A DNA stretch of 64,000 nucleotides, taken from assembly GCA_945859605.1 (NCBI GenBank), contig OX243811.1:65828804-65892803 (forward strand), read 5' to 3'. Origin of the DNA: Lumbricus rubellus (taxonomy: Eukaryota > Annelida > Clitellata > Crassiclitellata > Lumbricidae). Positions 54,701 to 64,000 of this stretch are shown here, one piece after another; the first letter of the stretch is position 1, and each line of letters begins with the position of its first letter. The translations under genes were made by a program, and so were the position numbers. The notes below the pieces were generated by a model. It was given only the letters and a program-made list of their open reading frames with translations. It was not told the DNA's origin and did no database searches.

Positions 54701-57700
54701 CAATCGGATCACGTGATATCCGTCGAACCTCACTATCTCGATTACTGCACAGGTATCGATCGAATGGATTCACAATTTTTAATCGTGAATTTATATAGTG
54801 CCACTCTAAGAGTTGGCAAAGAAAGACCAAGAAGTTCATTATGGAGACTGAGCACTTTATAACGTATTCCAGAAATATGAACCCATCATAGCAAAGCTTT
54901 TATGCAGCACTGGAAGTTCAAGCCGCCTTAGGGACAACCGGGTCTCCTTGCATCCCAGAGTAAAGGAATCTACTGGCACACTAGACTCCCTAAGATAAAT
55001 TGGAGCTTGGCCTGCTGGCAATTATGCATTCATGAGCATTAGAATCTTAAACTCAGTATATCTTTGCATAGGGAGCCAGTGCAATTCCTCCATATAAAAC
55101 TTTGATATGTGCCCAAACTTGGTTTGCAAGCCACCATTCAGATTGTAGCTAATTAATGTGCGAAAGGTTAACACGTTGACCGCCATGTACGAGTTAACTC
55201 GTACTTCAGCCAGTCATTTAACATGACGTGTAGGCGGTCAATGTGTTAAGCTCACTGAGAGTTGTGGTGGCTTTAGTTGTAAGTGTGCGATGTACCAAGT
55301 GACGATCTGTTTGTAGATCACGCTGATAAGATCTCGTTTTCCATGCGCATTGCGCTCAGCTGTGATGCTTCGTGGGTGCGCTGTCCTTCGCATCTTGAAG
55401 TGATGAATATGCAAAGACAATTCTCCATTAAAATCGATCCAACTTCACTGCAGACTGGAGTTCATGACACTGAGGCAAGCCAATGAATAATGAGTCTTTC
55501 TTCATTTACATTTGTAGTCTAACTGTTTCCCTATATGTGTTTGTATGTATGGTGTTTATTTATTGTATTGTATTGTATCTATAGATTTATGTAGTGCCTT
55601 TCACAGACTGACTATTCAGAGGCGCTTTCAACACAGAAACTCCAATGATGAGGAAAAATTAGTCGTTGCTGGTAGTTTGTCCCTTTAGTGATGGAGCAAG
55701 GGCATTCCAAATGGCGAGCATACATAAGAGTGCTGATACATGTTTGGTTAGATGTGTAGATGTTTACCTACCAATGATACCTTTGGATGTTGAAACTACT
55801 GTGTCAACTTACCTTACCTTAACTTACTTTAAGTTACCTTGACTTAAGTTACCTTGGCTTAAGTTACTTTAACTTTATCTTAGCCTTTTAGCAAGTTTTT
55901 CTTATCTTTAACTTATCTTGACTTTGCCTTAACTTTAACTTATGTTAACTTACTTTAACGTACCTTACTGTAGCTGATCTTATTGACCTTTGAGACAATG
56001 CAGTTGCCAAATCTATTACTTACAGCAGTGATTTGTTTTTGCCAGATATGTGCGTTTGACATAGCATGTGTAGAAAAAGGTCCGGTCTTTCGAGTTCCAA
56101 TAACTGTGATCATACCCAAATGGTAAGTGCTTCTGTTCACTTTCAATACTGCGGCATCTATAAACTGTAGGTTTTTCTTTTGTTAGATTTATCTTAGGAT
56201 ATTTTATTACTGTTTCACTTGAGATTTTCCATCGATCTCTTGTTGTGTGTTCATTTTTCAATGTGATCTTGCACACGTTAGAAATTTATTTAATGATAAT
56301 AAGTGTAATATTTTTGCTTGTATGCGAGCAATTATGTAGCATAGCACCCTGTAAGTAATTGACAAGTATGCTTTTTGGTAGTACTTTAGAAATGTTGAGA
56401 TTACGACAACATTCCTCTGTACATTTTATCAGGGCATGGTGAAATGTATTTTATGAAGGCTGGATGAGAGTTCTTCTGAATTGATGATTGTGATTAGTAC
56501 AGCATTATTATAAGAAAGATGTTTCATACGTTGCAAAAGTCATATTATTGGAGTGCAAATTTGAGATGAAGAATCTTAAAGAGATTTTACTCTTGAAATT
56601 GACTGAATAAATGAATCTTGTTGGCATGGGCCGCATGGCTTTAAGTCATGGACAATTCTACTGTCTTGCTGTGTCTGTGTTGAGCCAGTAAACAATATAT
56701 TCGATTTATTTTCATTTGATTAATTTCTTCTAAATTCTTCATCATCTAGTGTTGAGGACAACACTCGTTACGCTGTGTCTTACAAAAACATGACATTTCG
56801 ACCGGGAGAGATTAACCGTAGTTTCATCCACGTACCTCACGGAGCGACCTGGGCAGGTAAGCTGGTAAAACATGGTTACCTAGGCACATAGTTATGACCT
56901 CACTTACTTATTCATTCACCAATTTCTGTAGCACATCTTCAAGGGAACTATTCAGAAGCACTCCCTACTCTGGAATGGCAAAAAAGCATGATTTTGAGTT
57001 GAATAAAAAATGTTTCAGTAAGAGCTGCAGGAGGCAAACGTAGCTCCTGTGGGAGCCAATTCCAGACCACTGTGTCCGCCACAGAAAAAGCTCTATTCTG
57101 CATAGTTGTATTTCATGCGAATGGAATCAAGAGCAATCCTTTCTGTCCACCAGTCAGGGAGGAGTTGCCTTGGTTACATGTGGAGGAGCAAAAGAATTCT
57201 TGCGGGTAGTCTGAGGCTTCACGAAGTTGACGTTGCCAAACAAGAGCAGCTATCCTGTACTTTGTTAAAGTGTTTTCATTATACATATAATTGTGTATAT
57301 TTGTGTATATTTTAGATATGAATATTTTAGATAGTGGTTAGTCCATTGAGAGTCAATTGATCATCGTACAATTGTATTGTTACGATGTCATTGTAGTTCT
57401 GAGTCTGCAATCTTCTGTGATGGAGAACAGTCCTCGCTTCATTGTTCACTGCATTCAACTCGCACCCGAAAAGTCTTTCAAGTCCCTGCAATTCGACAAA
57501 TACATCTCAATTCCGGAGCTTGTCTCGTCGAGCCTCACGTTCTCTGTCCTGGTAAGTTAGCAGACTTTCAGAATCACGAATATAGTCTGAAAACATCTGT
57601 AGCATTGCACATGCATATGCACAGTGTTTTGCATATGCACAGTGTTTTGCACACACATACGTCATACGGTATGCTAGAAGCAAATTTGATTGGAAATCAA

Positions 57701-60700
57701 TGCAGTTCATTGTTAAATTGTCAACTAAAGAATTTTTGTCTGTCCTATTCCTCCTTTCAGTTTCTTCAGTAATTTATATCATGACTCTTAAATCGTTGAT
57801 TCTGGCGTTTCTGTGTTTTCTTCTTCTTCGTAGGGCGGTCGAACGTTGGAGGTTGGAATCGGGAAATGGTGGCAATCGACGAATGAAGCGTCCATTGACG
57901 TCACTCTCACATTCCACGGACTTCTACCAGATTCAAAAAATGTCACAATGGTCTGTTATTAAAATTGTTTCATTCATTCACTCATTCATTCATTCGTTCA
58001 TTCATTCATTCATTACGAGGATTTATGTAGCACCTCTTCAAGGCGTCTGCTCAGAGGTGCTTCCGACCACAGTACGGCTTATAAGGACGCTTTTTAGATG
58101 TGCATAGGAAGTCGGAATGGACCGTGGAGAACAAGGGCAGTGACACAGGAGCTGATTCCAAAGCTGCTTGATATTATTAATATTATTATTGTTGTTGTTA
58201 TTATTATTATTTTAAAACCCTAAGGTATTTAGAATCTCTCAGGGACTTTATTTTTATTATAATTATTATTAGTATTATTATTGTTATTGATGATTATCGG
58301 TTTTTTTAACGTTTTTCTTGTAACAGTCGATGTTGAGTGTTGTGTTGATATGTTGGTAGCACGCAGGAGACGGTGTTTGTCGATTGAACGTTCAGAGTCT
58401 CGTTCAGCACGAAGATGTTCTACCTTCCATCTGCCTCCGTAACCACGTTCAACCACTCAGGTCAGCAATTATTCAACCAGTACAGCAAGATTCACATCAC
58501 ATCAGAAGTCAAAAGCCATTCTGTTGTCAGAAGCTTATTTGAAATTTACGTAACTCTTAGTGTTTAGCATTTGTGCTGACAGTGAACTATTTTGTGAAGT
58601 GTTCTAGAAGTATCTTGCTGCTGCTGATGCTATATAAATTGTAATAATTACAATTACAGTTGTTGTAAATTACTGTGAAAGTAGGCATGCCAAGAGGGCA
58701 GGAGCAAATGCTCAAGTTCTTGATGACTTTGAGGGCTGGGGTGGGTTGTGGTGTATTTTATATGTATTGTATGTATATAATATTCACCGTGATTTTAAAA
58801 AAGTAAGGCAAACTGTTTTTCATATATCTCTAATCAGTTCAGACTTCAAATTAATGACTGAATAAAATCATAATTGCTATAAATATAAATATTATAATAT
58901 AAAATTATCATATCATAGGTTGTGCCTGCACTTTTTATTATTTCAAATTGTTTCTTAAAGAATTTTTATCATAAGGCCTACAGATTCTTTAGGGGCATAG
59001 GGAGCCTGAAATTTCTCTCATCGGTCTTTTCTTTAGTCACCGTGAAGTCTTCCTTTACATTACATTCCATTTACAGGCCGCATGACAGCAAAGTTCGGTT
59101 GCTAGTGTCTGGCAGGGACACGTTGCCCGACAGTCGTCAGATCAGTTCAATTGAGTTGACGTACTGCTTCAGCAAATCGAAGGCCGGCGAGATCACCCTC
59201 GACTTCTCGCTGCTTAGTTCACTGCTGTACGAAAGCGAATACGAATCGCAGCTGTGGATGCTCTACAACAGCCACAAGGAGCTGATACGATGCGGTGATG
59301 CATACGTCACGCAGGTAAGGTCGTTACGGTTGGACAGGTTTTAGCTTGATTGGTTGTCATTGGGTTTGGTTTGTCGTTTGTTGTTTGGTTTGATTTATCA
59401 GTGGATTTGGTTTTGTTGTGTCGCATAATAGAAATAGCTTGTTTCTGTTTTTGATTCTGTTTTATCCAGGGTTCAGTAAATAAATGGAATGAATTATTCC
59501 TGACTTTAATTTTTTCGCTGTGTTTTATGTCCAACGACATTTCACAGCCTGGATGTAATGAGACAACATCCAGAAAATATTCCTGTAAGACAGATGGACA
59601 TCCAAAGCAGTTTTGAAAAGTTCAAGTCTTAAATTGAGAATGAAATGACTGAGTTAGTGGCTGTGGTGTTTGGACTGTAGTGCTCAATGGAGCCTCACTT
59701 TAACATTGCAGTCTGGCTTACATTTGTTTCAATGTTTATTTACTTAGTGCATCGCTCTTGCACTTTGCTGTTCATCCTGCCTTTTATTGTCCTATCTAGT
59801 TGTCCTAGATGTCTCATTGTCTTTTTCTTATTGTCCTATCTTACATTGTCATATATCTCTCACTTTCCTATCTCATTGTCCTATATCTCATTTCCTATAG
59901 ATCTTTCATTGTCCTGTATCTCATTGTACTTCATTTTATCTATGTTGTTATAAATTTATCTATTAGTACACCGTTAGAATCGAGAAAGGTGATTACACCG
60001 TCCGACTTCAAGTGCGGCACGAAAGACGTGAGATGCTGGAGAAGCTGAAAGATGCGTTTCTCTTGGTGCATCATAAGCTTCCGAATCTGATCTTGCTTGA
60101 TGTCTTCGCCACACACCAGAACGCGCTGACTGGGGTCAAAAAGTTCATGTCACTTGGTCTTCCAAAGGGTCACATCTGCCCCGTTTATATCACAGCACTG
60201 GCTGAGGAAAAGTAAGTATCTCTGTTGATAATCAAATGACCCATTTGAATGGTCAGAAGTCGTATTAAATTGGTTAGAGAGGTCATGGTGAAATTCAGTG
60301 AAAGACAAGGACGGATTTGTCATAGATGGTGATTCTGTTGGCTATGACAAAGAGGATTCTCATCTGTGGCAATCCATCTACTGTTATCTAATCTAATTTT
60401 GTTGATGTCAGAATCCACTTGCCTTCGATTAATGTTTGCTTAAAGTAGCAGCTAAGTCAGAAATCATGATCTGCAGAAGAAGCCCCAGACGAGATCCTTG
60501 GTATTCAGAATACGTTTATAGTGCTCTGTTTTGTTTATGTTGCTATGGCACCGTATTGAATATGCTTGTTGTGCTATGCTAATGAACACATTTTATAGTG
60601 CTATGGTTTTGAACATTTTATTGTGCTACATGTATTATTGCTCCGAGCACCTGTTGATTGTAGCTTTTGATTAAAGTTCTTTGTGTACTTGAAAGTATGA

Positions 60701-63700
60701 TCATTCAATTAAATGGGTTGTTTGATTGTAAAGTTGTTTGATTGATTGTAGAGTTGTTTGTTTGATTTTATTTATTGTAGAGTTGTTTGATTGATTTGAT
60801 TGATTCTACAGTTGTTTGATTGATTTGATTGATTGCAGATTACCGAAGAGCGTTTCAAGTGGTCACTATCTCACGGGAACGATGTCGTTCTCAAAAGATG
60901 AGGCAGCCAAGAAAATTGTAAGCCACTCTTACTTGGACGAGTTGTGTTAATTTTTTGTGTAATTAGCAGTCTCAAGAATTGATACATGAGTCTAGACGTC
61001 TGTGTTTTGATTCGGACCATTTAAGTTTTTACCGGCACCTTTATTGTCATTTTTTTACGTATTAACATTTTGTGATATAAAAAATGGTGCTAATTATTTT
61101 TGGAAGTAGAATAATTTGATCACTTTGTTGGTTATTAAACTTGTGATTGGCCTTATGATTGAGTCTTTCATTTGATTAACTGTTTTGATTGATCTTGTTA
61201 GTATCCTGATAATATGGCACCAGTTTAGTGCCTCACTGGATTGAATTATATTTTTGGTCAATTGATTGATCTTAATGATTGAACTGATTGTCTTTGTGAT
61301 GATGATCATTTCTTATACTACCATTGATAGGAAGGATTTACGTTCCGCTATGCAATCGGTGATTCGCCAAAGAAATCGAAGAATGGAGCAGCATGTGGCA
61401 ACTGTAACAATAACAACAACAGCAGTAACAACAGCGCCAGCAGTGCCACTAGCAGCAGCGACCTTTCATCGTCGAAGTCAGAAAAGACAAAAGACGTTCT
61501 ACACGAGGAAGCGATTCGAGACTTGAAGATCTCGTGGATATCAAAGTAAGATACAGTTGAAATTAATTAGAAAAGATTCGGAACATCTCTAGGACAAACT
61601 CAAAACTCATATTATCTCAGTCACTTTCAAGCACATGTAAAATTGGATATCTTAATATTATTATTATTATTGTTATTATTATTAAATAAGTTTGTAATGC
61701 ATGCAGGGTCACACCAAAATGTGACATCTTCCTGTGGTGACTAACTATACACAAGGTCTGAGATTTACATGAATTTCATTGTGTTAGTGGTCTGCAATGG
61801 TCTCTGCTTCCTGGGACTTTTACTGAAGCATTTTTATTCAACTCAAAACTGTACTTTTGTCATGCTAGAGTCTGGAATGACTCTGAAGAGGCGCTATATA
61901 GAAATTTATGAATTTAAATTTTGAAAACGTCCTGTAGGACTTCGTCAAATTGTAGCTTTTTGTCTACAAGAGTTAGCGAATAAAAAAAATGCGAGTTTTA
62001 TGAATTAAAGGTCTGATAAATGTTGAAATAAGATGCAGTCGGAACTAATTAAAGAAGAAACTGAACGTTGAAGATTAGCTGTGAATTGACTGTCGTAAGA
62101 TGAGAATTGCGTTTGTTTGAATTGCAGATTTGACGAGGAAGAAAGTCGGTCGTTGTACGATGAACTCTGCAAACAATACGACACTCATCTCCCGGTCCAC
62201 ACGACACGACTACATGCACTCGATGATGACAAGGTCAGCGCCAGAGATTTAAGATGTTTCATTCATTCATTCTATGCACTTACATGGCGTCCCTTCAAGA
62301 AACCTAATCAGGAGCACTCCCAGCCCAGCCACGACAAAAGAAAAAAGACTTGAGCGACTTATGAAGCAAAGTTTGATTGGTCAGATGTAATAAAGACGCA
62401 GGCTTTGAAGGAAGGTCTTTACAGATGAACGACCCTAAAACCGACAAAGCTCGGCGATGCCTGGCAGCTCATAGATTGAAAGCATGAATTGATTAATCTC
62501 TATCAAGTATAATTATGTATATAATTATGATATCATGTATAATTATGTATATAATTATGATATCATGTATAATTATGTATATAATTATGATATCATGAAT
62601 AATTATGTATATAATTATGATATCATGAATAATTATGTATATAATTATGATTCCTGTTGAATAATTATGTATATAATTATGATTGCTGTTTTGCTGTACA
62701 GGAACGACTGACGAGATTGCCTGATGTTCAGGAAGCAGCAAGGAGAGTTATTGAACGAATTGATGTGAACAGTTTGATCGCATATTACGGCATGAAGACA
62801 GACCTACAGCCAGATGCAACAACCATTAAATCGTAAGATATATAATTGTCTCGTTCATTGTATTGTATTGCATGTTTATTACTTTGCTTTGGGTTTTTTT
62901 GATGTATTGTGCTGCATATTTTTTGTTTTGTATTGTGCATTGTTTTTGTCATTGTTTAATGTTTATTGCATGTTGTTTATTTTATATAAAATACAGTCGT
63001 GTTGTTATATAAAAAATACAATTAAAATACAGTTGTATTTTTTATCATCTATGGTTATTCTGTAAGTACGGTTAGTTGTATGTGAAGCACCCTTATGGAA
63101 GTGTTATGGCACCATAGAAATTGTATTTGTTATTATTATTATTGTTATCAAATATACCGGTAGTAGTATTGTATTGTATCAGATACAGTTGTATTGTTAC
63201 ATAAGTTACCTTGTAGTCTCCGTAATGAACTTCGTGGTCTTTCTTTGCTCCTTTTCCACAAGTGTTTTCTGCTTGAAGTATCACTATAATAAATTATTGA
63301 TTATGATTGCAATTGTATTGTACAATTGTACAGTTGTATTGTATTGTATTGATGACAATACAGTCAGATGGACAAGACGAAGGTAGCGTTGATCGATGCA
63401 TACATTCGATTGGGATGTGCTCTCGTTGATATGGTGCGAAACAACGATTCGACGAATGAAGTTAGTTCAACGACTAATCTTCCGGTCATCCAAGAAGTCG
63501 ATCAGACGTTTGTTGAGCTTCAGAAATGGACGGACATCACCGACACTAAGGTACGAATGAGTCTTATCAGAATTCAAGGTAATGTGCTTCATTAAGAGTC
63601 TATTGTATTGTATTGTATCTACCGATTTATGTAGAGCCACTCGCAGAATGCTATGTAAGCTGGAAAAACACGGTCGCTATAAAAATCTCCATGATCAATG

Positions 63701-64000
63701 AATGAATGCATTGCATAAGTGAATAATAAGTATGTCTGTGGAGTAAATTGTGAATTGGCAGACGCATGTGAAAGATCTTATGTAATGGAGTGTAGGTCAG
63801 TGCCATGCAAGAAGTTTGGTTACATTGCAAGAATACCATTGGTGGATATGATTTGGCAAATGCTGGAGAGTTCTACTGTGTGCCCTATGTCTTGAGTAGT
63901 AAAGAAGTCTTGTTAGCGGTGATGTAACAACTTGTGCGTGTGTGTGTTTGTGTGTGCGTTTCTGTAGGCATATCAGTTCTTCGTGAGACACGCTCTTATT
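45712..64000 (+). CDS. TPP2: Tripeptidyl-peptidase II, partial at 3' end (26 exons plus start of a 27th)
   Basis: Exons: 45712-45873, 46243-46371, 47206-47406, 48282-48406, 49091-49185, 49610-49675, 50320-50474, 50735-50811, 51398-51525, 51827-51926, 52389-52522, 53137-53267, 54575-54752, 55317-55474, 56046-56122, 56750-56856, 57397-57551, 57834-57950, 58360-58460, 59077-59314, 59967-60211, 60839-60917, 61331-61545, 62128-62233, 62702-62832, 63364-63550, 63968 onward. All phases agree; 1210 codons to the edge (human protein about 1249). A subtilisin-type serine exopeptidase of the cytosol that removes tripeptides from free N-termini downstream of the proteasome and forms a giant spindle complex. 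The open frame and conserved splice sites indicate a functional gene. Confidence 0.96.
46827..46905. mobile_element. Micro-MITE, TTAA-flanked (piggyBac-like, family A), TPP2 intron 2
   Basis: 79 bp from TTAACCCTTTAATGCCGG to GGCATTAAAGGGTTAA. Same sequence as 49722-49792 in the opposite orientation, with a small CATAC(C)AT expansion in the middle. Confidence 0.82.
47460..47660 (+). repeat. LINE 3' end, TPP2 intron 3
   Basis: Encodes [13 protein letters not shown] on the plus strand, then a frame-damaged tail, GAGAGCGCTCCCGAGTAG and GGGACGCCATAGAAATC, and an (AATG)n tail. Same family as 53690-54300, opposite orientation. Confidence 0.75.
48085..48130. repeat. Hairpin in TPP2 intron 3
   Basis: GAGACCCGGCAC and GTGCCGGGTCTC form a perfect 12-bp stem with a loop of about 20 bases. 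It lies inside a GC-richer patch (47830-48180) that may be an unidentified repeat. Confidence 0.6.
48585..48768 (-). repeat. tRNA-derived SINE in TPP2 intron 4
   Basis: The minus strand reads GATGCGGCGGTGTAGCAGTA then GCAAGTTCGAATCGACC, i.e. A- and B-box-like blocks at tRNA spacing. The body differs from the 36.7/43.6-kb SINEs, so this is a second family. Confidence 0.6.
49722..49792. mobile_element. Micro-MITE, TTAA-flanked (piggyBac-like, family A), TPP2 intron 6
   Basis: 71 bp, TTAACCCTTTGATGCCGA to CCGGCATCAAAGGGTTAA, with perfect terminal arms and TTAA at both ends. Confidence 0.85.
53690..54300 (-). repeat. LINE 3' fragment with 187-codon RT tail, TPP2 intron 12
   Basis: An uninterrupted minus frame (54284-53721) covers the RT thumb and C-terminal tail: [46 protein letters not shown] and [11 protein letters not shown]. 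The 3' UTR reads AGGCGCTATATAAATG followed by (AATG)n at 53670-53690. The DYC...GLP...LHWLP signature is that of Jockey/CR1/L2-type LINEs. 5'-truncated and antisense to TPP2. The open frame suggests a young copy. Confidence 0.82.
54785..55150 (-). repeat. Older LINE fragment, TPP2 intron 13
   Basis: Starts with TGAATTTATATAGTGCCACT (tail of the LINE family in antisense) and later GGGAGCCAGTGCAATTCCTC, matching the antisense of the LHWLP-coding segment. Heavily mutated. Confidence 0.5.
55168..55249. mobile_element. Micro-MITE, TTAA-flanked (piggyBac-like, family B), copy 2
   Basis: 82 bp, TTAACACGTTGACCGCC to GGCGGTCAATGTGTTAA, with inner palindrome TACGAGTTAACTCGTA. Same length as 40442-40523. 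Confidence 0.8.
55475..56045 (+). other. TPP2: GC-AG intron 14 of TPP2
   Basis: Exon 14 ends ACTGAG and the intron begins GCAAGC; the acceptor is TTTTTGCCAG before ATATGTGCG. The phase-0 join restores the conserved Glu before ICAFDIA. The only GT that could replace this donor would shift the frame. It contains a degenerate CTTAAC-type array (55800-55975). Confidence 0.75.
56920..57245 (-). repeat. LINE fragment, TPP2 intron 16
   Basis: Antisense copy with TTCAGAAGCACTCCCTACTC and, on the minus strand, a peptide [20 protein letters not shown]. Same family as 53690-54300; decayed. Confidence 0.65.
58010..58175 (-). repeat. LINE 3' end fragment, TPP2 intron 18
   Basis: ATTCATTCATT run, then ATTTATGTAGCACCTCTTCA and CTCAGAGGTGCTTCCGAC: the antisense LINE tail. 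Confidence 0.65.
62265..62380 (-). repeat. LINE 3' end fragment, TPP2 intron 24
   Basis: ACATGGCGTCCCTTCAAGAA, then AGGAGCACTCCCAGCCCAGC and a short antisense coding remnant; similar to the tails at 47.6 and 53.7 kb. Confidence 0.55.
62505..62690. repeat. 30-bp tandem array, TPP2 intron 24
   Basis: About six units of ATAATTATGTATATAATTAT plus GATATCATGA/T, each itself largely palindromic. It ends about 12 bp before the exon 25 acceptor. Confidence 0.92.

Larger units (their letters stand above)
54575..63550 (+). other. TPP2: TPP2 C-terminal assembly region (exons 13-26)
   Basis: Encodes the large non-catalytic part: [20 protein letters not shown] (exon 14), GPVFRVPIT (exon 15), LPDSRQ and [13 protein letters not shown] (exon 20), [10 protein letters not shown] (exon 23) and helical exons 24-26 (KWTDITDTK). 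Exon 23 carries a Asn/Ser-rich run ([20 protein letters not shown]), where a Lys/Glu-rich linker is expected in vertebrates, so this spacer is species-variable. Confidence 0.88.

Overview
The window is metazoan genomic DNA. Genes are split by GT-AG introns, and it carries a tripeptidyl-peptidase II gene, class C GPCRs, an EF-hand gene, tRNA-derived SINEs, LINE tails, hAT, piggyBac-like, copia and gypsy-type elements. Gene content and transposon mix suggest a marine invertebrate, perhaps a deuterostome, but nothing here fixes the species. The palindromic octamer TAGGCCTA is scattered through the left part of the window.

Layout. 1-14 kb is a transposon block: a LINE scrap at the left edge, a decayed hAT element (316-2971, 8-bp TSD), a copia-type LTR element (3125-6913, 5-bp TSD, internally deleted) and a very young 7-kb LTR element (7037-13992; about five differences between its two 1556-bp LTRs). 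The last keeps Gag and protease reading frames plus an unknown 3' ORF but has no reverse transcriptase or integrase. 14-26 kb holds two tandem, same-strand, two-exon genes for metabotropic-glutamate-receptor-like class C GPCRs (15144-18512 and 22177-25531). 26-37 kb is mostly mobile DNA: hAT elements at 26839-27918 and 29756-30391, a long-TIR element at 28602-29692 with a Cys-rich ORF, and one hAT inserted into the terminal repeat of another (32263-35353). Two exons of a secreted PAN/Ig-type gene lie here (31.4-35.8 kb, minus). 41.6-43.2 kb has a complete three-coding-exon, four-EF-hand protein gene (minus). 45712 to the right edge holds 26 complete exons and the start of a 27th of TPP2 (plus), about 1210 codons, all splice phases consistent, catalytic Asp/His/Ser present.

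The cellular genes do not form a pathway. The receptors are a local tandem duplication. The EF-hand gene and TPP2 are divergently arranged about 2.5 kb apart. TPP2 introns hold LINE tails, SINEs, micro-MITEs and tandem repeats. The strongest candidate for something undescribed is the RT-less LTR element: Gag starts inside the LTR, a slippery A-run with a -1-frame stop directly upstream links two ORFs, and an intact unknown ORF sits in the env position.
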